From Diphasiastrum complanatum (Eukaryota; Streptophyta; Lycopodiopsida; Lycopodiales; Lycopodiaceae), in assembly GCA_029204225.1 (NCBI GenBank), contig CM055110.1, forward strand, positions 510,077 to 574,076: a stretch of 64,000 nucleotides of DNA, read 5' to 3'. This document shows positions 1 through 9,893 of the stretch, piece after piece. Both the position numbers and the translations under genes were made by a program. Under the pieces are notes generated by a model that worked only from the letters and a program-made list of their open reading frames with translations, searched no databases and was not told where the DNA came from. The first letter of the stretch is position 1. The number at the start of each line of letters is the position of its first letter.

Positions 1-659
1 TTAGTTGAGGTGATAGCTTGTAATTGGAAAAAGGCTCTGCATTTGGTTATCGCGTTGCTTATTACTCTAGTAAAGTTCCAATACTGCTTTGCCCAGAGTG
101 TGCAATAATTCTGGTGATGCTAGTTGGATTTCCGTGTCATCACTACCTGGTGATGCTGGACAGATTTCCATGTCCCCCCCTTCACTAGAACATCATCTTT
201 GTCCATTGCAAGTGTAACTGAAAAATCAAAAAATTTCATTCAGTTTAATTCCATTACGAGTATAATGATCGTTAATAGGACAATGTCTAAAAAACACAGT
301 TTTCTTAATAGACCAATGTGCTTATCAAATTATACCAAAGAGTTTTGCAATTCCGACATTAAGCAACGAAAAACGGAATATAACCATATAATGCCATCCA
401 CTAATTATTACAGTTACACAAGCCATTACACATCAACATTCTTATTCATGTAACCCAATATGAGTTAGAAACACCCACTGGAAAACAATAACAAACATAT
501 TTACGAAAAAAAAATGCATTAACAGCACTAACCCAGTACCCCCCCCCCCCCCCCCCCTTTCCTCCAAATCTTGCTCCTTGGGCCATGTATCTTCTCTAGC
601 TCTTTTCTAAAAGAAAAGTGTAATATGTGGCTGGCTGCGGTCAACATCCTGATCATCCG
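1..659. other. No gene recognised; contains a poly-C run
   Basis: AT-rich sequence without a recognisable coding region on either strand. A homopolymer of about 19 C lies at 539-557. The short open frames here have no family signature and look like chance. Confidence 0.5.
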
Positions 660-1004
660 ACTGCTAAGAACAAAATATCACATTTATGCAAAAAAGAGTG
701 AAAGTCCCCTGCTAAAGAAGATGAAAGCACACCGTTACAATTCCAAAAACCAATTCGTAATGGCTGAGGGGATCTCGGGATGTTAGGCCCGGGATCCCCG
801 ACTTCCTCTTGTGAAATCTTATCGTAGAATTTAGGCTTGCCTTCAATAAAGACCACTCTTTGATTCCTAGCATTGGCCTCGTGAATGACCAATTTCCTTG
901 CTTGCCATTGTGTGTGTGTTAGGTCTTCATCCATAAAAATAAAAGTACCTTTGAGCTTAGCTCGAAGGCATAAAGCAGCATTGCGTTGTTCAATGGAAAG
1001 AACC

Positions 1005-1008
<4 letters not shown>
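660..1008 (-). mobile_element. LINE fragment: ORF1 C-terminus fused in frame to ORF2 start
   Basis: On the minus strand an open frame reads from QRNAALCLRAKLKGTF through FIFMDEDLTHTQWQARK (the C-terminal domain of this LINE's ORF1) directly into LRIGFWNCNGV, the first motif of the ORF2 endonuclease, with no stop between. The better preserved LINE copies at 16-21 kb and 37-40 kb carry the same two motifs separated by a TAG. Residues linking the parts include GDPGPNIP. A 12-bp-arm inverted repeat with one mismatch and an 8-nt loop lies at 768-799, exactly at the ORF junction. The fragment stops early in the endonuclease (near 660), and its 5' edge abuts a TC repeat. It is more diverged than the other copies, so it represents a related subfamily. 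Confidence 0.8.

Positions 1009-1049
<41 letters not shown>
1009..1049. repeat. (GA)n microsatellite at the 5' edge of a LINE fragment
   Basis: About 20 uninterrupted GA units. Read on the minus strand, this is a (TC)n run immediately followed by LINE ORF1 sequence. The same juxtaposition occurs at the 5' edges of the other LINE copies. Confidence 0.95.
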
Positions 1050-1053
<4 letters not shown>

Positions 1054-1555
1054 GCATCGCAGCTCTGGTGGGTGGGGTATGGAGTCACGCCTTCCCTCAC
1101 CACCATCACCAGTTTTTTTTCAAGCAATTAGGTGTTTTTAGGCACGCTAGAGGGCCATACAAAGGCACGCTTTCAGAAGCTGTCCAATGCTGTTTTTTCT
1201 TAGTTTTCATCTAGCCCCCAAGCTATGGATCAATCACCGTCATGGAAAGAGGAATCACACTAGTAGCATATGTAGCTACCAATCACAGAATCAAGCATAC
1301 ACTAGTGAGAGACCAATAGGTATACTTATACCCTCCAAGGCCCATGCACCACTGGTAGTGCACTGTGACACCTCACTGGACACCTTTGCAGCCTATCTGG
1401 GCCACGTCATCCAATTCCCTGACTCACTGAAAGACCCATACCAACTCCACCACCATGTGTTTAGGCCTACAACCATCAATTATGACCATGTACACATAAG
1501 GGCCCCAATTCCCTTATAGTCACAATTAACTTACGAGTTGTTGGTCTACTGGTCT
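1050..1555. other. Unassigned stretch with one open frame of unknown meaning
   Basis: The plus strand is open from about 1187 to 1519 (110 residues, ending in HIRAPIPL then TAG). Its composition is not low-complexity, but I recognise no domain and see no flanking exon. It could be a fragment of an old element or a chance frame. Nothing else is supported here. Confidence 0.25.
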
Positions 1556-3350
1556 CTAGCATGAACATGCTATCCGAGACCAGTCATGGGCATGACACTC
1601 TCCCCCCCCCGGGGAATCATCCTCATCCCCTCCCTCTTCCCTCACCCGCCTCCTCTCAACTGCTCTCTGCTGGCGTCGTGCAGAGCGAGCCTCAGCATCC
1701 ATATATCTGTGCAGCTCTCGACGGATCTCCTTGTCGGCATCGGACTGCGTCTGGGGTGCTCGTGGAATAGTGGTGTCTGTGTCGAGCATGTAGGAGTTGG
1801 GGTTCACCTACAACCATATAGGTTTCATTGCAGAGCCTATAAAATACCAAAAAACTAGCAATGACGAGAAGAATATGTAGGGCAGGCAAGGGTGGGGAAA
1901 ACAAACCTCAAGCGGACCTCTGTCTCTGTCGTATCGTCGTAGCATCCGTGCATTGCTGGACACATAGACCAGTCGTCTGCACTACTCAATCCATAGTCGG
2001 TTCCTCTTCTTCGTGTGCTGCATGGACCAGTTGCTCCAGTTTTGTGAACAAAACTCTCTGCCAAAGCGTTGGAGCTCTGACGTGGAGCGGCCATAACAAC
2101 CCCACCATGTCACTGTACGGAGCTGGTCCTCCCTCCGCTGGCACCGATCATGGTCGAAGAGCGATCCCTCTCTCGAACTTCAGCATGTGCCCCTCGATGA
2201 TGCTGAGGTGCTCAACCCCACCTTATGGCAAAATAACAATTCCACAAGTCAGTGTCTATACAAGCAAGATTGTACAAGCATGAACCATAAACACAATATG
2301 AATATAAAATGAAAAGTGCAATGTGATACATGGCCCTACATAGACTCGATCCGTGTACTCCAACCATCCTCTGTGGAGCTCCGGGTCATCCGCTCGTCTC
2401 GTGGTGCGCCACAAGGGGTGCAACATGTGGGCTACCGCATGATGGGCCTGTGAAAATAGTTCCACCTTTGTTGCCAAATGTCTAGCAGCTCCTGCCTCCT
2501 ACAACACCTAACAACATAAGACACATTACAATCACTAGTCATTTTTCATGCCAAATTACAAGATGAAATGGAAACAAAACACGGACTGGGGAAAGGAACT
2601 GTGCCTAGCCTCATCCAAGCAGGATCTGGTCCTAGCCTCATCCAAGCAGGATCTGGTCAACGCCTCTCCTGCGGTCCATGAACTCGTGAATGCACCCATG
2701 TCGGTCTACTAGGCAGCCCTCAGCACATCAATCAACTCTGATGCCCGTGTCCAAAAGTCATCTCCGTATACAGTCATCTGGAAATGCAACGCATCCTCCC
2801 TATGACCTCTGAACTCATCAAACACAGTGCTGGCCACCATCCTCCGCAAGTGGTCTCGCACAGCCGCCAGACGCTCGAGAACCACCAAAGCCAAAGGTGG
2901 GTGCCGGCTTCCTGAGATCCAACGGCAAGAAGCTGCGAAATAGGGCTAGCATGCGCTTCTTCCTTGTGACGAAGTTGACCACGCACATGGCCTGAGCAGT
3001 AATCTACAAGACAAACACCCATCAGAAGATTGTTATGGGCTGAGCAAAGCAAGGAAAAGACAACAACATAACTAGCATAAGAGACCGGAAAGAAGGTGTA
3101 CAAAAGATATCTCATGTTGGAAATTAATTCCAGTCCAAACCTGAATTGATCCTAACATCATCTAGTGGCCTCTTTTTATTACCAACTATGTTTACGGAGA
3201 GTGTGCACATGTTGTGGATCAGTAGATCGATAGAATGCGCAGCACATGGTGTCCACATAATGGAGTAGTGCTCACACATCAATAAATCTCCCATCTACCT
3301 ACAGTTCGTGGCATTGTCTGTGACAACTTGAACCACATGCCCAATCTCCT
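1556..3350 (-). pseudogene. hAT transposase remnant (DUF659 / hAT C-terminal type)
   Basis: Several minus-strand blocks line up in order as a plant hAT transposase. Near 3320-3340 the reading VQVVTDNAT is the DUF659 motif. At 3210-3260 it reads IMWTPCAAHSIDLL. At 2709-2894 it reads VRDHLRRMV, then FRGHREDALHF and DDFWTRASELIDVLRA. At 2330-2477 ATKVELFSQAHHAVAHMLHPLW belongs to the C-terminal dimerisation region. An acidic tail lies at 1556-1807 and 1855-2094. Blocks are separated by gaps that could be introns or decay, and at least one frame is interrupted after the DNAT motif. No terminal repeats or N-terminal BED finger were found. The same family recurs at 8936-9232 and 25690-26898. Confidence 0.7.
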
Positions 3351-3727
3351 GGATGGCAAAGCTCACTTTGCACTTTTCAAGTCAAAATGATGTTTTTGAA
3401 AAACAAAATTCCAATTAATGCTACCGTTCACAATAATTTTTTCCCTCGAAATACGTTCAAGATGGAATTGACATGCAAAAACTCATCAAAATTCAAGAAT
3501 GCTCTTACCTGCTAGTGATCTAGCTTCTATATGCTTGTACTGCTTAGAGTCAAACTCTACTAACTAAATCTATGTAGTATGTACCATGACTCCACCTTAC
3601 CAATAATGAGCTAATCTAGAAAATCAAGCTCATTTCTTTCCCTCTAAATATTTCCAAATCTAGTGTTTTGCCTCCTAAAATTTGTTTGGTTCGAAAGTGA
3701 TTTGATACAAAATGTCATATGTAAAAC

Positions 3728-4244
3728 CATAGATGCACTGCGTTTCTAAAACGCGTTTCTAAATCGCGGTTCATAAACGTGTTTCTGAAAAATACAAAAA
3801 AAATTCCAGAAACGTTTTTTTTATATATATATATATATTTTTGGTTTTTTTATGGGCGATATGGGTATCAGATGAAAGCTCTAATTAAGAGCATAATTAT
3901 TGTGTAGTTTGTCAACTTTACCGTCGGGGCCGATAGACCCGTTGGGGGGCGTTGCCCCCCAAACCCCCCATCGGGGGGCTACCGTCCCTCGAACCCCCTG
4001 AGCATTTTTTGAAAACCAGAGCAAATGACAACCAAATAGCTATTGAAAATAAGATATGTTTGTGCCCCATTTACTACACTTCTGAGAGGCAAAACGATGG
4101 TTTGACCATTGATCCCCTAAGAAACTTTCAGCCGTAAGCTATTATTCCAAAAAAAAAAAAAAAAAAAAAAAATTGCGATTCTAGGAGGAAAAACACGTTT
4201 CTCATAAACGCGTGCCCTAAGATATGCGTTTCTATGCATCTATG
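3728..4244. mobile_element. hAT-type MITE with 8-bp target-site duplication
   Basis: The element starts CATAGATGCA and ends TGCATCTATG, a perfect 10-bp terminal inverted repeat. It is flanked by the identical octamer TGTAAAAC at 3720-3727 and 4245-4252. An 8-bp duplication is diagnostic of the hAT superfamily. Subterminal regions carry repeated GTTTCT/AGAAACG motifs on both sides, as expected for transposase-binding repeats. It encodes no transposase, and the interior includes a poly-A run near 4150. A related, inverted and eroded copy lies at about 51640-51875. Confidence 0.85.
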
Positions 4245-4252
4245 TGTAAAAC

Positions 4253-4476
4253 ACACATTGTTACCAAATGATAGATAGGAAACTTCATTTTCACTTTGTT
4301 GATCTCATAATTAGGTGTATCCGAGTAACAAAGAGGACGATATATTGTTAGTCTCCACCTAGCCAACTCCATGTACAAATTATGATGGCACACGTCCATG
4401 CAATCAACTAGACAAAGAAATTATAATGGCATACCTAGCCCCCTCAGCACCTTGTTGGGCATTTGGCACTACACCA
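4253..4476. other. Nothing recognised
   Basis: Short AT-rich spacer between the MITE and the LTR-like repeat. No coding or repeat signal was seen. Confidence 0.4.
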
Positions 4477-5027
4477 TGTAAATAGTACAGATCGGATAGA
4501 AGAATAAGTGCGAGGGCTCTAGCACCCTACGTGTGTAAGTCCAAACCACTTAGCAAATCAAAATTTCATTGACTAGTGGGTAATAAAAGTGATTTTAAAG
4601 CCATAGTGGGAATTATATCAATTAGAGGCCTAAAAGTCAAATTAGGTGAATAAAAGGTGTTTCCGACTTTCTTTGAAATTCAAATGTGTAAGGAGATAAA
4701 AATTGGCCAATAGCCAATAGCGCCAAATGCCTCACGCTCCACTATATACAGTGGCACAATGTACCTCATTTTCATGTTTAATCAAAGAAAGGTGGAGAGT
4801 CTACCATTTTGGCATTGGATGTCCTTGCTTCTCCTTCTCCTCCATCTCTCTCATGTTCATTGCTATCTTAATGTTTGTTGGATTTTGCTATTGTTGCTAT
4901 CTTCGTGAGAAAAGAGAGAGAAAAACGAGCTTTGAATTGTGGATTGATTAGGGTTAATGCTTGTTAGTGGTTAGTGTTTCATTGTAAGCTTGCGTAACTT
5001 CTTGGAGGATTTGCTCCGTTGGGAACA
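4477..5027 (+). repeat. Old solo-LTR-like repeat, copy 1
   Basis: Begins TGTAAATA and can be drawn to a CA end near 5027. It aligns through several blocks with 15471-15999: both contain a GAGGG-x-CACCCT/CATCCT-CGTGTRTAAG segment near the start, a GGAGA-x-TCTAC-x-ATTTT segment in the middle, and a CT/TTG-rich stretch thereafter. A TATA-like CTATATAC lies at about 4743. No primer-binding site or polymerase follows, so if it is an LTR it is solitary. No target duplication is visible, and the boundaries are approximate. Confidence 0.4.
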
Positions 5028-5100
5028 AACAGGCCTTGGCATTTAGCGAGTAAACTTTTTCCGAGTTTTGCAAGTTTCTTTCTTGCCATCATTCAACAAA

Positions 5101-5660
5101 ACGATAGCACATGGTGTGCCACCTTTTTTATGCTACCACTTCAATGGTTGCGTGCTATCTTTGGAGGCTGCAAAAGAAATTTCTCATTGCATATAGCACG
5201 CCGGCGTGCTATCTTTGGAGGCTGCAATTTTGTTTCTAGTTGTTTTACTTAGCACATCGGCTTACTATGTTTGGAGGTTGAAATAAATATTCTATGTCAA
5301 AATAGCTTTTCTATTTTGTAATTTACTAGGCTAGCACACCAGCATGCTAGCCAAATTAGCTGCAAAAAGAAATTTATTTTTTCAAAAAGTTCTTCAAAAA
5401 AGCTTCATTTTTTTGAAATGAAAAATTTGTAGGCTAGCACGCCGGCATGCTAACTTTTACAACTTCAAGAACAGTTTTTTTTTAAGAAAAGTAAACCTAT
5501 ATTTATAGAGTAACAAAGTATTTTGTGATGGACCTATTTAGAATTTGATGGATAGTCAAATTTTTAAGTATGCATCAAACTACAATTCTTGTTCTTAAAA
5601 AATCATGTATTGGCATAAAAAGAGTAGCACACCATGTGCTACCATTATCTTGGATCATGG
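5101..5660. repeat. Cluster of short palindromes and a 54-57 bp tandem repeat
   Basis: A perfect 20-bp palindrome, ATAGCACGCCGGCGTGCTAT, lies at 5193-5212. Variants of the same AGCAC...GTGCT hairpin recur near 5105-5120, 5251-5268, 5331-5354, 5433-5452 and 5624-5643. The 24-bp string starting GCGTGCTATC is repeated exactly at 5150 and 5204, with a third diverged unit near 5258, giving a 54-57 bp tandem period. No protein is encoded. Confidence 0.75.
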
Positions 5661-7330
5661 ATAGAAGAAACTCGCAGAACCCGCAAAAAAATTTACTCGC
5701 AGAATGTCAAAACCCGGAACGAACTACTGCTATAGGAAAGCAAAAACTACTTTCTATTCTAATTGCGTTGCCATTGCCTGATCTAGAAAGTAGGGTTGAG
5801 GTGTGGAAAACTTCCTACACATTTGCTAGCTCTAACGCTCCTATGCTAACACACAGTGTGCGCACATCAACTACTAGCACCTACTTCTTGCAATCTACTA
5901 CCATAGGCATGACATAAAGGAGGCCAGACCAACTCTAAATGACACTCGAGACCCGTATACAGCTTACAAGCATGTCACACAGGCCAATGACCTAGCCAAC
6001 AACCAACCAGCTGTATAATTTTCTTACATTTCTGAACAATATTACATTTTTATGGTTTACATTGGGACATGGATATAATAGCATATAACAGCCAGAACCA
6101 CAAAAATGAAGATTACAAAGACAAATTCACAAAAATTAAGATTTTGAAAAATGACAGCAATGTCGAAAGATGACGTACAAAGATGTGCCTAAAGACATTG
6201 CAAGATGTCATGTTGGAAATGCATTAGGAAGAGGTATTACGATAGTCTTTCACTATCATCAAAACTAGATGGAGACTGGAGAAGAACATGCTAAAAAAAA
6301 CAGTGACGTTGCCTTGCTGGAGTGAAGGACAATCAGGTGCTCCAGAATCTATACTACAACACTTGATGTAGACAACTTTATTGTGTAGGTTCGTTATGGC
6401 TTTAAATCAAGCATTTGCACTAGCGGTTGCAACAAATTAGCACATAAATGGCTTTTTAGACCAAAATTATGTTGAGGAATACATGAGGGAGGTGTTGGCA
6501 AATGCAAAGGAACCGCAGGACTGGTGTACTTTTGAGAGGCATGCACGAAAAAGGATCCAATGTGTTTGCCAATGAAACAGCATGTCTAACAGTTGCAGGC
6601 TGGAAAGCACATAAATTGTCTCCAAGAAGCTCTTTGGCAGGAATTGATTCAAATAAGTGTGTGACTCCAACATTTCTGTACTAATTCTCAAACTGGACCT
6701 ATCTATTCAAAATGCTGAACTTTAACACAACAATGCGTCAGCAGAGAGGGATTTATCATACCAGCAAAAATTTCAACTATGTTAACATTGAAGAAACTGT
6801 CTACAAAATTACATCAAAATCAGGACATGGTATGAAGGCCTTCCTACACCAAGAAGCTAGAAGCATTGGTCACTCACGAACATATAAAAGCTAGACCACT
6901 CACTAGAATGTGGATTAACTTGTGCCTCAGATTACAGTCATGACAATTCCAAACGATATATTTGTCGGCAATTCCAATACATAGCTTAAACATAGGTGAT
7001 CCAAACGATGAGAAATAGTCATGTTACAAGATAAATTTGGTCTTGGTACAAAATTGTTTGGCACACACTAAAACCCCTCTGGCATCCCAAGCCTCAATAG
7101 CATATACATGTAGAGAAAGGCAAAACCAGCAAAAGTATTTTCTAACTAACAGTCCATCAATCTGCGCACCCCTGCCCCCAAAACAAAAAAACATTTGTGA
7201 ACAATGCTTGGCATCCACCTTGCAAATGAACCAAAACTGCCCCCATATTCAATTGCAACTTCAAAAAAAAGTTTGCTACATGTGGGTCTCTAGTATGTAC
7301 TCCAAGAATCTGAAAATTGGGTTATGATAC
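5661..7330. other. No gene recognised, downstream side of the cysteine-synthase-like exons
   Basis: This is where the remaining 3' exons of the minus-strand cysteine-synthase-like gene would be expected. I looked for the conserved HKIQG-type and terminal SGANAAAA-type motifs in all minus-strand frames and did not find them. The open frames present have no recognisable domain. Confidence 0.45.
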
Positions 7331-7489
7331 CTGACAAAACAGGACTTTCACTGGGTTCTATGGCCACAACTCGGATCTTTGGATTCTTCTCCTTCAAGTA
7401 GCGCCCAGCCCCTGAAATGGTTCCCCCTGTTCCACAAGTGGCTACAAAGATGTCCACTTTTCCTGCTGTGTCTTGCCAGATCTCAGGCC
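7331..7489 (-). CDS. O-acetylserine(thiol)lyase / beta-cyanoalanine synthase-like, exon d (PLP phosphate loop)
   Basis: The 159-bp exon encodes [19 protein letters not shown], then [19 protein letters not shown] and [16 protein letters not shown] is the loop that binds the phosphate of pyridoxal phosphate in this fold-type II family, which makes cysteine from O-acetylserine and sulfide, or beta-cyanoalanine from cysteine and cyanide. The exon is bounded by AG at 7490-7491 and GT at 7329-7330 on the minus strand. Its split codons match the exon at 20893-21018, giving a Thr-Gly-Pro junction across a 13.4-kb intron. The next exon is not found in the window: either it lies beyond position 1 or the gene is broken. 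Confidence 0.85.
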
Positions 7490-8339
7490 CTGCTCAAGCA
7501 GCCACACTGTCAACAAGATGACTGTAAACCGAATAAAGATTCTGAACTGGTTTGAAGTACAAAAGCAGTTTCATATCAGCTATTTGATACTCAAAAAAAG
7601 ACAAGTCAGCAGGAAGATAGTCTGTAGAAATCGCTCAGAACCCAGTTCCATAATCCTTATAAGATGACAATGCAGGAATAGATTTTCTCAATCATCCATC
7701 TTCTTTTGGGGAAGATGTTCACTATTGAAACTTGAAAATCTTCTGTGGACGTTACTCTCAGCAAAAACTCAAATAGCTGAAGTGGAATACTTGATTTTAA
7801 AAAAAACAAGACATATGTTTGCATTCATATGTTGGCCTAATTGCACATCATATGGCTGACCATTTTATGCATTTACATAATCTATAATCTAGCTGGAAAT
7901 TAGAATCCAAGAGGCTGTATCAACCAAGGAAATATGATTTAGCTTATGACTGTTAACAAGATGAGCTAAAATCTAATTAACATTGTAATATTGTGCTCGA
8001 TGCTAATTTGCATAATTAATTACAATTGTACATGTCAAACATTGACAGCATTGAGATGATTTTCCTTAGTAACTAGTCGCTGGTCAACTACTCACATAAG
8101 TTGGTCATCTAATGCATAAATGCTGAAAACTAGCAGATGAACAAGAATATTTTGGTTACAATACTGTTGTTTGTGAATGGCCTTAAAGAGGTTGCAAATT
8201 CAAAAGAGCCCTAATTTCAAACTCTAGAACCTTCCAAGATGCTTCTGAACTGATGTGCATAGGGGCTAAAGATACTCATTTTTCAAATTGTAAAGTTCGG
8301 TGTCCTGAGCTTCTTGTCGGGAGATCTATTCTCTAAAGA
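7490..8339. other. Intron sequence, no feature recognised
   Basis: AT-rich, non-coding in every frame beyond short chance ORFs. It lies inside the large intron of the cysteine-synthase-like gene. Confidence 0.5.
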
Positions 8340-8720
8340 TCTTAGTTGGAGATCTACCTGAGAAATTAATAGCCATTGATCATTAACGATGTCATTTGGC
8401 AAGCCATACAATCGGAACAAATATTCAATGAAAAGTTGAGCTAGTTCGAATGCCTTGGAGGGTACATTTAGTTAGTAAAAATTGTGCCATTTTGGTGAGC
8501 CTATCAACCACTACCAAATAGCATTGTGACTCTTCTCGGTTCTAGGGAGCCCAGTCACAAAATGCATTGAAATACTTTCCCACTTCTTGCTGGGAATTTT
8601 TGAAGGATGCAACAGACCCGAAACTTTGAGTCTCTCTGCTTCATTAAGCTTTGATTTTTCACAACCTTGACGAATGCCTCAACATGATCTTTGGGGCCCA
8701 ATAGAAATTCTGTTTTACAA
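8340..8720 (-). pseudogene. Degenerate Ty3/gypsy integrase fragment
   Basis: The minus strand reads EAERLKVSGLLHPSKIPSKK followed by WESISMHFVTGLPRTEKS, then after a stop [15 protein letters not shown] and, further on, YGLPNDIVNDQ. These are the integrase core segments seen in the gypsy elements of this window (for example KAERLKAGG and [14 protein letters not shown]). The first catalytic aspartate of the core (MDF in the young copies) is His here, and there are stops and frame changes. It is clearly older than and distinct from the three other gypsy copies. No LTRs were recognised. Confidence 0.75.
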
Positions 8721-8935
8721 GGTCCAATGTCCTCTATTTGCTAGGGTGACCGGCAGACGGGTTTTCATGACACTATTTTAGGATTTGAGCCCCAAGGTCT
8801 TCCCTATACAGCACACATAGGGCACATTGCACAAGTGACAAATTCTAAGTTCTAACTTCTGACAAGAGTCAAGAGTCAAGACAATACATGGCACATGCAA
8901 TGTGCATCATTGCATGAAATATTTACCACTACTAA

Positions 8936-9232
8936 CTAAACAGTAAATAGTAAATACTTAGTACTTACCAAGTTCCAACAGTCTACAGAAGCGCATTCAA
9001 GAATCAAATTTGAGTTGCAACTTGCATACCTGGTGGGGGCAGGTCTCAAAACATCCAAGGTGGACTGTCTCCTGAACATGGCTAGGACCCTAGGCTTCTT
9101 GGTGACAAATCTCACCAAGAATCGTGCAGTACGCACCACCTCTGCAATCCATGGAATCTTGGCCACATCCTCGACCGACAAGTCCAGGCAGTGTGCAGCA
9201 CACGGTGTCCAAAAGATGTGGGGGTAGGTCTC
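8936..9232 (-). pseudogene. hAT transposase fragment cut by a gypsy LTR
   Basis: The minus strand reads TYPHIFWTPCAAHCLDL, then EVVRTARFLVRFVTKKPRVL and STLDVLRPAPTRYAS. This is the central hAT segment, with the conserved WTPCAAHCLDL box. The frame runs straight into the gypsy LTR that starts at 9233, so the retroelement end lies inside this transposase. The continuation of the hAT gene is not found on the far side of the gypsy element. Confidence 0.75.
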
Positions 9233-9590
9233 TGTAATAGATCCTAACACCACAGTAGGGCAAACACTCACTGATCCACCCAACCTTGCCTACTCCCTGA
9301 TATAGAGTAAGCCCCTCCTAGCCCAGTGTGAGGACTGGTAGCATGCAACTGCCAAGTGTCGGCCACGTGTCACTGTCGTGGCCGACTGCACGTCGGAACC
9401 CAACCGGAGGCCCTATCCTGCTGACAGGGTCCCTAGGCTGTGTTAGGCCCGCCATGGCTATGGACCGTGCTGGGGCACACTACTCACACTGTCTTGCCCT
9501 GTTGGTCATGTACGTTGGACACAACCCTGACTGTGGTATCTGACCTATCTGTGTTCTCTAGGGTTCGGCACTGGTCACGAGCTCGTAACA
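9233..9590 (-). repeat. Gypsy copy 1, 3' LTR
   Basis: On the plus strand it starts TGTAATAG and ends CTCGTAACA. It is 358 bp, matching the LTRs at 14220, 27914 and 33952. It interrupts the hAT fragment to its left. The polypurine tract follows at 9591-9603. Confidence 0.95.
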
Positions 9591-9893
9591 CTCCCTCCCC
9601 CTTAAGAACCGTCTTGGTCCTCTAAGACAAAGTCTGGAAAAATCTTGCGAAGGACGTTGCCTCTTTCCCAAGTGGCATTCTCAACAGGCTGATCATTCCA
9701 CTTAACCTCTGCGTCTCTCTACTATCAAGAATCTCCTCTGGTTCATGTGGAGGTTGCTGAGGATCCAATGGGAGAACCTAGAACACTGTCCCCTACCAGA
9801 TTGTCTGATCTGGTTAAGGCTTTTCGTAATTGACTTACACCACAATACCTTGGAGACAACTTAGCACACACTCCTGATTTGAGAGTTTTAGAG

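Noticed and set aside
660-1008. Calling GDPGP a genuine 2A peptide
   Set aside because: The Asn before PGP and the D-x-E upstream, both essential in known 2A sequences, are absent. It is kept only as a hypothesis.
885-1214. HHHH-containing frame downstream of the GA repeat
   Set aside because: The histidine run comes from CACCACCATCACC. The frame crosses the microsatellite and has no support.
5019-5252. 77-residue frame across the palindrome cluster
   Set aside because: The coding appearance is produced by the tandem repeat CTTTGGAGGCTGCAA. No domain, and no conservation of frame between repeat units.
9328-9543. 71-residue open frame MRTGSM... repeated in four gypsy LTRs
   Set aside because: It lies antisense in the LTR. 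It recurs only because the LTRs are near-identical copies, and it has no domain.
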